NCBI GenBank assembly: GCA_017451145.1
Contig: JAFSSG010000008.1
Location: 1 to 52,049 of the forward strand
DNA from: Clostridia bacterium
Lineage (GTDB): Bacteria > Bacillota_A > Clostridia > UBA1381
Reading direction: 5' to 3'
DNA: 52,049 nt
Shown: positions 26,587 through 34,401 of the stretch, one piece after another
Position numbering within the stretch: position 1 is the stretch's first letter
Layout: each line of letters opens with the position of its first letter
The notes under the pieces: generated by a model
Told to the model about the DNA's origin: nothing
The model's input: only the letters and a program-made list of their open reading frames with translations
The model's database searches: none
Position numbers and translations under genes: made by a program

Positions 26587-27834
26587 ATGACAGATATAAT
26601 TTTAATGGTTCTTGACTCTGTAATTTTGATTTTTGTTGTTATTCTTGCCCTGAAAAAATCGGGCGACTCAAAATCCGCCGAAACGCTCCGGCTTTTAGGC
26701 GATATGATTGCACAAAATCAGAAGAACACCGACGAATATCAATCTAAAAAATTCGGTGAAATCGACAAAAACATAACCGAAAAACAGGCGGAGATGAATA
26801 AAGCGGTCGTAGATAGCTTAAACGCTATGGAAACGCGGTTTAAAACCTTTGAGCAAACTAACGAGCAAAAGCTCGATTCTATGCGTGAGCTTATTTCAAA
26901 AAGCCTTTTAAAAATGCAGGAGGACAACTCCAAAAAGCTGGAGGAAATGCGTCAGACGGTCGATGAAAAGCTACAAAAATCGCTCGAAGAAAATATGGCA
27001 AAATCCTTCAAAATGGTAAGTGAGCGGCTGGAGCAGGTTTATAAGGGGCTTGGCGAAATGCAAACTCTTGCCGTTGGCGTGGGAGACCTGAAAAAAGTCC
27101 TTTCTAACGTGAAAACACGCGGAATTTTAGGCGAAATCCAGCTCGGTGCGATTTTGAAGGAAATCCTTTCCCCCGAGCAGTATGACGAAAACACCGTAAC
27201 CGTTCCCGATAGCCGAAATCCCGTCGAATTTGCGGTGAAAATGCCGAGCGGTGACGGTTTTGTCTATCTTCCCATCGACTCAAAATTCCCCGCAGACGCA
27301 TTTTATGACCTGCAATCCGCATATGACGTGGGCGACAACGAGCTAATAAAAGCCTCGCTTAACACACTTTTGTCCAGAATAAAAATCTTTGCAAAGGATA
27401 TTCATGACAAGTATATCGAGCCTCCATATACAACCGATTTTGCGATAATGTTCCTGCCCTTTGAGGGACTTTATGCAGAGGTTGTAAATCAGGGAATGAT
27501 TGAGGTTTTACAGAATACATATAAAGTAATGGTTGCAGGGCCAAGCACAATGGCGGCACTTTTAAATTCACTTCAAATGGGCTTTAAAACTCTTGCTATC
27601 CAAAAGCGGAGCGTTGAAGTCTGGAACATTCTTGCGTCGGTAAAGACCGAATTTGATAAATTCGGCGATGCACTTGCCGCAACCCAAACAAGAATTGAAC
27701 AGGCTAATAAGGAGCTTGACAAGCTTGTCGGCGTGAGAACAAGAGCAATACAGAAAAAATTAAAGGCTGTTGAGCTGATGGACGCACCTGCCGATATGTT
27801 TTTGGAAACGAATTTGGAGCAACCTGAGGACTGA
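26587..27834 (+). CDS. rmuC: DNA recombination protein RmuC family
   Basis: 415 residues: an N-terminal hydrophobic segment (about 4-22), a long coiled coil (about 40-150), then the RmuC domain with KTRGILGEIQLGAILKEIL, PIDSKFP and the C-terminal coiled helix. The family is related to restriction-endonuclease-like nucleases and is implicated in limiting DNA inversion; the biochemical activity is not firmly known. AAAAGGAG lies before the start. No clear terminator follows. Confidence 0.93.
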   Translation: MTDIILMVLDSVILIFVVILALKKSGDSKSAETLRLLGDMIAQNQKNTDEYQSKKFGEIDKNITEKQAEMNKAVVDSLNAMETRFKTFEQTNEQKLDSMRELISKSLLKMQEDNSKKLEEMRQTVDEKLQKSLEENMAKSFKMVSERLEQVYKGLGEMQTLAVGVGDLKKVLSNVKTRGILGEIQLGAILKEILSPEQYDENTVTVPDSRNPVEFAVKMPSGDGFVYLPIDSKFPADAFYDLQSAYDVGDNELIKASLNTLLSRIKIFAKDIHDKYIEPPYTTDFAIMFLPFEGLYAEVVNQGMIEVLQNTYKVMVAGPSTMAALLNSLQMGFKTLAIQKRSVEVWNILASVKTEFDKFGDALAATQTRIEQANKELDKLVGVRTRAIQKKLKAVELMDAPADMFLETNLEQPED

Positions 27835-27879
27835 TTTTTGGCATAAATCCGTCATTTTGTCAAATTATGTAACATTTTT

Positions 27880-27897
27880 TTGTTAATTTTATAACAA
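27880..27897. promoter_or_regulatory. Rex-like redox operator upstream of the hydrogenase operon
   Basis: TTGTTAATTTTATAACAA is an inverted repeat of TTGTTA/TAACAA with 6 bases between, close to the clostridial Rex consensus (TTGTTAA-N4-TTAACAA, one mismatch). It lies 58 bases before a TATAAT box (27955-27960) and about 100 bases before the first gene. Rex senses NADH/NAD+; the operon encodes an NADH-linked hydrogenase. No rex gene is in the window. Confidence 0.6.
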
Positions 27898-27954
27898 TAT
27901 TATTAAATTTTTAATTTTTTTAAAAAGAATATAGCATTTTTTATGTTTGTATGC

Positions 27955-27960
27955 TATAAT
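27955..27960 (+). promoter_or_regulatory. Candidate -10 box of the hydrogenase operon
   Basis: TATAAT about 39 bases before the first start. I find no good -35 box at 17 bases (TAGCAT), so the promoter may need an activator or be weak. Confidence 0.45.
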
Positions 27961-27998
27961 TAGAATGATTTTTTATGATGTATTAAAGGAGGATACAA

Positions 27999-28493
27999 AT
28001 GAGCAATCTCGCAACCGTACCCTTTAAGGGCACAAAAGAACAGGAAGAAAAATTAAGAGAGGTAATTAAAAAGCATGCAGGGGAAAACGGTGCTGCAATT
28101 CCCGTGCTTCATGAAGCACAGGATATTTACGGATATCTCCCGATTGAAGTGCAAAAAATCATTTCCGAAGGGCTTAATGTGCCTCTTGCCGAGATTTACG
28201 GAATTGTCACTTTTTACACCCAGTTCTCCCTTTATCCAAAGGGCGATTATGAGGTAAGCGTTTGCCTTGGTACTGCTTGTTACGTAAAAGGTTCAGGAAC
28301 TATTCTCGAGAAAATAAAGGAGAGGCTTGGCATAGATGTAGGTCAATGTACTCCTGACGGAAAGTTTTCGCTAAACTCTACCCGTTGTATCGGTGCGTGT
28401 GGTCTTGCTCCTGTTATGACGGTTAATGACGCCGTTTACGGAAGACTTACTCCCGCTGACCTTGACGATATTTTTGCAAAATATCAGGGATAA
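27999..28493 (+). CDS. hndA: NADH-linked [FeFe]-hydrogenase NuoE-like subunit (HndA/HydC)
   Basis: A 164-residue thioredoxin-fold [2Fe-2S] protein homologous to complex I NuoE. The four cluster cysteines are in CLGTACYVKGS and RCIGACGLAP; the N-terminal helical region (VLHEAQDIYGYLP) is standard. It passes electrons between the NuoF-like flavin subunit and the hydrogenase chain. AAAGGAGG precedes the start. It opens a ten-gene run with very short or overlapping junctions. The partner subunits HndB, HndC and HndD lie 3.7 kb downstream, separated by the regulatory module. Confidence 0.92.
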   Translation: MSNLATVPFKGTKEQEEKLREVIKKHAGENGAAIPVLHEAQDIYGYLPIEVQKIISEGLNVPLAEIYGIVTFYTQFSLYPKGDYEVSVCLGTACYVKGSGTILEKIKERLGIDVGQCTPDGKFSLNSTRCIGACGLAPVMTVNDAVYGRLTPADLDDIFAKYQG

Positions 28494-28504
28494 GAGGTTT
28501 TTGT

Positions 28505-28864
28505 ATGTTGCTTTATGATATAAAGACTCTTCTTGATGCCGAGATTTTAAGCGGCGAAACAGAGGAGGTTCTTAAAAACAAAGATATTCACACCGCTTGT
28601 GGCTGTGACCTTATGAGCGATGTTCTCGCTTTTGTTAAAGATCAGTCCCTTCTTCTTACGGGACTTATAAACGCACAGGTTGTGCGTACTGCTGAGATGA
28701 TGGACATCGTTGCTATTTGCTTTGTGCGTGGGAAATCACCGTCTGATGATGTTATCGCACTTGCAAAGGAAAAGGACATAACTCTTTTATCAACATCTCA
28801 GCCTCTGTATCTAGCCTGTGGAAAGCTCTATGATGGCGGATTACGGGGTTTAAAAAATGATTAA
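28505..28864 (+). CDS. DRTGG-domain protein 1
   Basis: A 119-residue single-domain protein of the DRTGG type, found fused to CBS domains, to phosphotransacetylase or free. Recognisable features are the CGCDLMSDVLAFV segment, the LLTGL-NAQVVRTAEM stretch and the LLSTSQPLYLACGKLYDGGL end. The domain is thought to sense a ligand, but the ligand is not established. GAGG lies before the start, and its end overlaps the next gene by 8 bases. A second copy is encoded in the same operon. Confidence 0.78.
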   Translation: MLLYDIKTLLDAEILSGETEEVLKNKDIHTACGCDLMSDVLAFVKDQSLLLTGLINAQVVRTAEMMDIVAICFVRGKSPSDDVIALAKEKDITLLSTSQPLYLACGKLYDGGLRGLKND

Positions 28865-29267
28865 GGAATATGTTATTTCAGGCGACGATTTTTCCCTTGC
28901 GGGTGAAGCGTCAAGTAACTTTAAAGCTCTTTTGAAAAAGCTTGGCGTTCCCACAGACACAATCCGCCGTGTTTCAATAGCTATGTATGAGGCAGAAATT
29001 AACACTATCGTTCATGGCGGAGGCGGAACTTGCGTTGCGGAAATTGAGGGCGATAGAATTAAAATAACCTTTACTGACCACGGACAAGGTATTTCCGACA
29101 TATCCATGGCAATGCAAGAGGGCTTTTCAACGGCAAGTGATAGGGTTCGCGAACTTGGATTTGGTGCAGGTATGGGGCTTCCCAACATAAAAAAATATAC
29201 TGATGATATGATTATCGATTCAACTCTCGGGGAGGGCACAACTATAACACTCATCATAAACTTGTGA
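28857..29267 (+). CDS. RsbW-type anti-sigma/serine kinase ATPase
   Basis: 136 residues of the GHKL ATPase fold. The N-box is in YEAEINTIVHGGGG, the G1 box in DHGQGI and the G2 region in GFGAGMGLPNIKKYTD. It resembles SpoIIAB/RsbW serine kinases, which phosphorylate STAS-domain partners or bind sigma factors. No sigma or STAS gene is nearby, so the target in this operon is unknown. It overlaps the DRTGG gene. Confidence 0.85.
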   Translation: MIKEYVISGDDFSLAGEASSNFKALLKKLGVPTDTIRRVSIAMYEAEINTIVHGGGGTCVAEIEGDRIKITFTDHGQGISDISMAMQEGFSTASDRVRELGFGAGMGLPNIKKYTDDMIIDSTLGEGTTITLIINL

Positions 29268-29278
29268 GGTGATTCTGT

Positions 29279-30580
29279 TTGGAATACTTCCACTCAGTTC
29301 TGTTGGACAGAGAAAAATGCCACGGCTGCACAAACTGTATTTCTCACTGTCCCACCGAAGCAATCCGTGTAAAACACGGTAAAGCAAAGATAATTAAAGA
29401 ACGCTGTATCGATTGTGGCGAATGTATAAAAGTGTGTCAGTCTCATGCCAAAATTGCGGCAGCTGACGACTTTGATGCACTGAAAAACTTTAAATATAAT
29501 ATCGCAATGCCCGCTCCTTCCTTTTACAGTCAGTTTCGCACCGATATCAGCATTGACGCGATTTTGACTGCCTTTATAAAAATCGGCTTTGACGATGTTT
29601 TTGAGGTTGCCAGAGGTGCAGAATATGTGAGCTTTGCGACAAGAGAGCTTTTTGCATCAAAAACGCTTAAAAAACCTGTTATAAGCTCTGCCTGTCCTGC
29701 TGTTTTACGGCTTATACGGGAACGTTTTCCCAATCTTTTGGAAAACATTCTTCCGATAATTTCGCCAATGGAGGCGGCGGCAATCCTCGCAAGAAAGGAA
29801 GCAAAGAAAAAAACAGGACTTTCAGACAGCGAAATCGGCGTATTTTTTATAACGCCGTGTCCTGCGAAGGTTACAAGCATAAAATCTCCGCTTACACTTG
29901 AAAAATCAAATGTCAGCGGTGCAATTTCGGCGAAGGATGCATTTTCTAAAATCCGCCCCATAATTGAGACAATTGACGAGGTTTTGCCTCTGTCCGTTTC
30001 AGGTCGTGACGGTATTATCTGGGCAAAAAGTGGTGGAGAATGTGCGGGTACGGGACTTGAAGACTGTATGTCGGTTGACGGCATTCATAATGTAATAAAC
30101 GTTTTGGAGGAAATAGAATACGGCAAGGTCACAACTCTCGACTTTATCGAGCTTTCTGCATGTACCGGCGGTTGCTCCGGCGGTGCATTAAATATAGTAA
30201 ATCCGTTCCTTGCGTCAAGGCGTATCTCTCAACAGGCAAAAAAGACAAAGGCTCTTAAAACGCCTAAAAATTTTGATATTTCTCGGCTTGATTGGAAAAA
30301 AACCGTATCTGAAAGCACTCCTGAGGCACTTGATGCCGATTTGTCTGTTGCAATGCAAAAAATGGAAGAAATTGATAAACTGCTAAAACGCCTTCCTAAT
30401 CTTGATTGCGGTTCTTGCGGTGCTCCAACCTGCAAGGCTCTTGCAGAAGATATTGTAAGAGGTTTTGGCAGTGAAAACGACTGTGTTTTCTTAATGAGAG
30501 AAAAGGTTTCGGCTTTGGCAAAAGAGCTTTTTGACCTCAACGAAAGCCACAATAAAGGAAAGAACAATGACACTATCTGA
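29279..30580 (+). CDS. Sensory-type [FeFe]-hydrogenase homologue (HydS-like)
   Basis: 433 residues. Two [4Fe-4S] ferredoxin motifs come first (Cys14, 17, 20, 24 and Cys43, 46, 49, 53), then a reduced H-domain: L1 SSACPA (Cys139), L2 TPCPAK (Cys194), L3 ACTGGCSGG (Cys295, Cys299), and a C-terminal CGSCGAPTC (377-385) with a further Cys402, a likely extra cluster. The four H-cluster cubane ligands are kept, but the proton-transfer Cys of catalytic enzymes (TSCCP) is Ala138. This matches group C/D sensory hydrogenases, with no PAS domain. The start is TTG at 29279 with GAGGTGAT upstream. It may sense H2 for the flanking signalling proteins (inference). Confidence 0.82.
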   Translation: MEYFHSVLLDREKCHGCTNCISHCPTEAIRVKHGKAKIIKERCIDCGECIKVCQSHAKIAAADDFDALKNFKYNIAMPAPSFYSQFRTDISIDAILTAFIKIGFDDVFEVARGAEYVSFATRELFASKTLKKPVISSACPAVLRLIRERFPNLLENILPIISPMEAAAILARKEAKKKTGLSDSEIGVFFITPCPAKVTSIKSPLTLEKSNVSGAISAKDAFSKIRPIIETIDEVLPLSVSGRDGIIWAKSGGECAGTGLEDCMSVDGIHNVINVLEEIEYGKVTTLDFIELSACTGGCSGGALNIVNPFLASRRISQQAKKTKALKTPKNFDISRLDWKKTVSESTPEALDADLSVAMQKMEEIDKLLKRLPNLDCGSCGAPTCKALAEDIVRGFGSENDCVFLMREKVSALAKELFDLNESHNKGKNNDTI

Positions 30581-30896
30581 ACTTTCAAAAACTCTTGAAT
30601 TAACCCCGCTTACGCACGGATTTGAGGACAAAACCGTTTCCGGCTGTTATATCGGCGACCTTTTAAGCTGGGTTATGGGCAGAGCCCAATCGGGCGATGT
30701 ATGGATTACCATAATGAATAACATAAATATTGTTGCTGTTGCGACTCTCACCGACTGTGCCGCAATTCTTCTTTGCGAAAACGTTTCGCTTAGTCCGGAA
30801 ATAACGGCAAAGGCGGAAAAAGAGGGCGTCGCGGTGTTTTCCAGCGAGAAAACGGCGTTTGAACTCGCCGTAATGCTTGAAAAGGCGATGAAATAG
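30567..30896 (+). CDS. DRTGG-domain protein 2
   Basis: A 109-residue DRTGG-like protein paralogous to the gene at 28505. GCYIGDLLSWVMGRA, the NINIVAVATLTDCAAI segment and the ENVSLSPEITAKAEKEGVAV end align with that family. The frame opens at 30531, but AAAGGAAAG precedes the ATG at 30567 and the protein then starts MTLSEL; it overlaps the HydS-like gene by 14 bases. Its function is unknown; it probably supplies a second ligand-sensing subunit of the module. Confidence 0.76.
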   Translation: MTLSELSKTLELTPLTHGFEDKTVSGCYIGDLLSWVMGRAQSGDVWITIMNNINIVAVATLTDCAAILLCENVSLSPEITAKAEKEGVAVFSSEKTAFELAVMLEKAMK

Positions 30897-30904
30897 AGAA
30901 TAGT

Positions 30905-31597
30905 ATGATTTATTATGATTTTCACATTCATTCCGCTCTTTCGCCATGTGGCGATGAGGATATGACGCCAAACAATATCGTAAATATGGCAAAAATCTGC
31001 GGTCTTGATGCAATTGCCGTTTCCGACCATAACACCGTAAAAAACGTTTCCGCTGTTATGGAAGTCGGAAAAAGCTTGGGAATAACCGTTCTTCCCGCTA
31101 TGGAGGTTGAAACGGAGGAAGGCGTTCACATTTTAACGCTTTACCCTTCGCTTTCGGCGGCAGAGGAAGTGGCAAATGCGGTTTATGCCGCTCTTCCTGA
31201 TATTAAAAACCGCCCCGAAATTTTCGGTCAGCAGATTATTATGGACAGTAACGATAATATAACCGGATTTGAGGAAAAACTCCTCATTTCCCCATGTGCA
31301 ATTTCAATAAACTCGCTTTTTGATATGGTAACGGCAGTTGGCGGACTTTTTGTTCCCGCACATATTGACAGACATTCCTACAGTATTTTAACAGCCCTTG
31401 GCTTTATGCCACAGGATTTGGATATAAAAATGATAGAAATTTCCAAAAAGACAACCGATGTTTCCGCATATCTGGAAAGTAGGCCCGAGCTTAGTATGTA
31501 TAAGGTTTTACGCAATTCTGACGCACATTATCTTGAAAACATTTCTGAGCGTGAGGAGTTTTTGGAAATTGAAAATGCTTTTGATATTTTCGGATAG
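30905..31597 (+). CDS. PHP-domain phosphoesterase-like protein
   Basis: 230 residues of the PHP fold. Metal-binding motifs run in order: FHIHSALSPCGDEDM, AVSDHNT, PAMEVETEEGVHIL, PAHIDRHSY and NSDAH. These are complete, so it is probably an active metal-dependent phosphoesterase. A substrate cannot be inferred. It lies in the same tight operon, consistent with a phosphorylation or nucleotide signal made or removed near the hydrogenase. Confidence 0.85.
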   Translation: MIYYDFHIHSALSPCGDEDMTPNNIVNMAKICGLDAIAVSDHNTVKNVSAVMEVGKSLGITVLPAMEVETEEGVHILTLYPSLSAAEEVANAVYAALPDIKNRPEIFGQQIIMDSNDNITGFEEKLLISPCAISINSLFDMVTAVGGLFVPAHIDRHSYSILTALGFMPQDLDIKMIEISKKTTDVSAYLESRPELSMYKVLRNSDAHYLENISEREEFLEIENAFDIFG

Positions 31598-31609
31598 GAG
31601 ATAGGCTTT

Positions 31610-32146
31610 ATGAAAGAATTATCGCTTCATATCCTTGATATAGCCGAAAATTCGGTTAAGGCGAAGGCTTCTTTAATAGAAATTGCCGTGTCGGAGGATG
31701 AGGAAAAAAATCTTATCGAAATTGAAATAAAAGATAACGGGTGCGGTATGAGCGAGGAGTTTTTAAATCGCGTTAAAGACCCGTTTTCCACAACACGCAC
31801 GACACGCCGCGTCGGTATGGGGCTCTCGCTTTTTGAAGCGGCGGCAGAACAATGCGGCGGAGCACTTGAAATTTCATCAAAAGAGGGCGTCGGAACAGAC
31901 GTTTTGGTCACATTTACGCTAAACCATATTGACAGAGCTCCGCTCGGCGATATGGCAGGAACTATGCAGACCTTAATCGGCGGTTCTCCCGACATAGACT
32001 TTATCTACCGCTACAAAAAAAGCGGCAAAGAATTTTGTCTTAATACGGCGGAACTGCGAAACGAATTGGGCGACGTTCCGCTTGACACACCTGAAGTCCT
32101 TTTATGGATAGGCGATTTTATAAATGACGGTATTAACGAACTCTAA
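31610..32146 (+). CDS. GHKL ATPase, histidine kinase-like but without a dimerisation/His domain
   Basis: 178 residues. The N-box is LDIAENSVKAKASLI, the G1 box DNGCGM and the G2 box TRRVGMGLSLFEAAAEQCGG. No H-box, transmembrane or PAS region precedes it, so it is not a complete sensor kinase. A C-terminal piece of about 60 residues (from QTLIGGSPDIDFIYRYKK) is not recognised. AGGAG lies before the start. It is the last signalling gene before the HndB/C/D subunits. Confidence 0.83.
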   Translation: MKELSLHILDIAENSVKAKASLIEIAVSEDEEKNLIEIEIKDNGCGMSEEFLNRVKDPFSTTRTTRRVGMGLSLFEAAAEQCGGALEISSKEGVGTDVLVTFTLNHIDRAPLGDMAGTMQTLIGGSPDIDFIYRYKKSGKEFCLNTAELRNELGDVPLDTPEVLLWIGDFINDGINEL

Positions 32147-32201
32147 AAGGGTTTGAAAATATATATTTTGAAAATAATTATTATTTTTTAGGAGGGGTTT
32201 T

Positions 32202-32573
32202 ATGAAAAGCATAGCAGAATTACAAGAAATACGCAACCGTGCTTTAAGTCAGGTAAACTTGCGTAAAGACCGTGAAGACGGTATTCGCATTGTTGTCGGT
32301 ATGGCTACTTGCGGTATTGCGGCAGGAGCAAGACCTGTTTTAAACGCTTTTGTGCGTGAAGTTGATGCAAGAAAGCTTTCAAATGTTATGGTTACTCAGA
32401 CGGGATGCATAGGTATGTGCCGTTTAGAGCCTATCGTTGAGGTTTATGTTCCGGGACAGGAAAAGGTTACTTATGTCCATATGACAGAGGACAAGGTTGC
32501 CCGTATCGTTGCTGAACATATCATAAACAACAGACCTGTTACGGAATACACCGTAGGTAATGAAACAAAATAA
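32202..32573 (+). CDS. hndB: HndB-like [2Fe-2S] protein
   Basis: 123 residues of the thioredoxin-like ferredoxin fold; cysteines in GMATCGIAAGARPVL and QTGCIGMCRLEP hold one [2Fe-2S] cluster. It matches the HndB subunit of tetrameric NADP/NADH-linked [FeFe]-hydrogenases. GGAGGGG precedes the start, in a 55-base AT-rich gap after the ATPase gene that could hold an internal promoter. Confidence 0.9.
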   Translation: MKSIAELQEIRNRALSQVNLRKDREDGIRIVVGMATCGIAAGARPVLNAFVREVDARKLSNVMVTQTGCIGMCRLEPIVEVYVPGQEKVTYVHMTEDKVARIVAEHIINNRPVTEYTVGNETK

Positions 32574-32591
32574 TCTTTGGGGGTTAGAAAA

Positions 32592-34385
32592 ATGAACATA
32601 TACAGAGCTCATATTCTGGTTTGTGGCGGTACCGGTTGCACATCCTCCGGCTCGGCTGCAATTCAGGAAGAATTTGAAAAACAGCTTAAAGCAAACGGAC
32701 TTGAAAATGAGGTCAAGCTTGTGCAGACAGGCTGTTTCGGTCTTTGTGCCTTAGGTCCTATCGTTGTAGTTTATCCTGAGGGTGCTTTTTACAGCGAAGT
32801 AAAAGCAGAAGATGTAAAAGAAATTGTTGAAGAACATCTTTTAAAGGGAAGAATAGTTGAAAGACTTCTTTACAAGGAAACAGTTGAAGACGATAAAATT
32901 AAATCCCTTAACGAAACTGCTTTTTACGCAAAGCAAAAGAGAGTTGCACTCCGTAACTGCGGTGTTATAAATCCTGAAAACATTGACGAATACATTGCAA
33001 CTGACGGTTATCAGGCATTAGCTAAGGCTTTGACCGAAATGACACGTGAGGAAGTAATTCAAGTCATTAAAGATTCCGGACTCCGCGGCAGAGGCGGCGG
33101 CGGTTTCCCGACAGGTATGAAGTGGGAATTCACATATAAAGCTGCCGGAGATAAGAAATTTGTCTGCTGTAACGCCGACGAAGGCGACCCGGGTGCATTT
33201 ATGGACCGTTCCGTATTGGAAGGCGACCCCCACGCAGTTATCGAGGCTATGGCAATAGCCGGTTATGCGGTTGGTGCTGACCAAGGCTATATCTATATCC
33301 GTGCAGAATATCCGATCGCTGTTGAAAGACTTAAAATAGCAATCGGACAGGCACGTGAATACGGTCTTTTAGGTAAAGACATATTCGGCACAGGCTTCAA
33401 TTTTGATTTGGATATAAGATTGGGTGCAGGTGCGTTTGTCTGCGGTGAAGAAACCGCACTTTTGACCTCTATCGAGGGTAACCGCGGTGAGCCGAGACCT
33501 CGTCCGCCGTTCCCTGCAGTTAAAGGTCTTTGGGGCAAACCAACCCTTTTAAATAACGTTGAAACATACGCAAATATCGCACAAATCATATTAAAGGGTG
33601 CTGATTGGTTCGCATCAATGGGCACGGAAAAATCAAAGGGAACAAAGGTTTTCGCTCTCGGCGGAAAAATCAATAACACCGGCTTGGTTGAAATCCCCAT
33701 GGGAACAACTCTCCGTGAAATTATTGAAGAAATCGGCGGCGGCATACCAAACGGCAAAAAGTTCAAGGCTGCTCAGACAGGCGGTCCTTCAGGCGGTTGT
33801 ATCCCTGCGTCTTTGATAGATACGCCTATCGATTACGATTCACTTATGGCAATCGGTTCTATGATGGGTTCAGGCGGACTTATCGTTATGGACGAGGACA
33901 ACTGTATGGTTGATATCGCAAAATTCTTCTTAGAGTTTACCGTTGATGAATCCTGCGGAAAATGTTCTCCTTGCCGAATCGGAACAAAGCGTCTTTTGGA
34001 GATTTTAACAAAAATCACCGACGGAAAAGGCACAATGGAAGACCTTGACAAGCTCGAAAATCTTTGCTATGCGATAAAATCCTCCGCACTTTGCGGACTC
34101 GGACAAACAGCTCCAAACCCCGTTTTATCGACTTTGCGTTATTTCAGAGACGAGTATGAAGCACATGTTAAGGATAAAAAATGTCCTGCACATGTATGTA
34201 AAGCCCTTGCTCAGTACAAAATAAATCCTGAGAAGTGTAAGGGTTGCAGTCTTTGTGCAAGACAGTGTCCTGTTAACGCTATTTCGGGCGAAATCAAGTC
34301 GCCGTTTGTAATTGACCAAGATAAATGTATCAAGTGCGGAGCTTGTCAGTCAACCTGTAAGTTCGGTGCTATAGACAAGGAATAA
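32592..34385 (+). CDS. hndC: NuoF-like flavin subunit of the hydrogenase (HndC/HydB)
   Basis: 597 residues. An N-terminal thioredoxin-like [2Fe-2S] domain (VCGGTGCTSSG, QTGCFGLCALGP) is followed by the NADH/FMN core (GRGGGGFPTGMKWEF, NADEGDPGAFMDR, GAFVCGEETALL), the [4Fe-4S] motif ESCGKCSPCRIG and a C-terminal two-cluster ferredoxin (CKGCSLCARQCPVNAI, CIKCGACQSTCKFGAI). It oxidises or reduces NADH and, in bifurcating family members, couples ferredoxin and NADH. The start at 32592 is chosen after GGGGG; the upstream ATG at 32577 has no better site. Confidence 0.95.
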   Translation: MNIYRAHILVCGGTGCTSSGSAAIQEEFEKQLKANGLENEVKLVQTGCFGLCALGPIVVVYPEGAFYSEVKAEDVKEIVEEHLLKGRIVERLLYKETVEDDKIKSLNETAFYAKQKRVALRNCGVINPENIDEYIATDGYQALAKALTEMTREEVIQVIKDSGLRGRGGGGFPTGMKWEFTYKAAGDKKFVCCNADEGDPGAFMDRSVLEGDPHAVIEAMAIAGYAVGADQGYIYIRAEYPIAVERLKIAIGQAREYGLLGKDIFGTGFNFDLDIRLGAGAFVCGEETALLTSIEGNRGEPRPRPPFPAVKGLWGKPTLLNNVETYANIAQIILKGADWFASMGTEKSKGTKVFALGGKINNTGLVEIPMGTTLREIIEEIGGGIPNGKKFKAAQTGGPSGGCIPASLIDTPIDYDSLMAIGSMMGSGGLIVMDEDNCMVDIAKFFLEFTVDESCGKCSPCRIGTKRLLEILTKITDGKGTMEDLDKLENLCYAIKSSALCGLGQTAPNPVLSTLRYFRDEYEAHVKDKKCPAHVCKALAQYKINPEKCKGCSLCARQCPVNAISGEIKSPFVIDQDKCIKCGACQSTCKFGAIDKE

Positions 34386-34401
34386 GAAAGGAGTGATTGA
34401 T

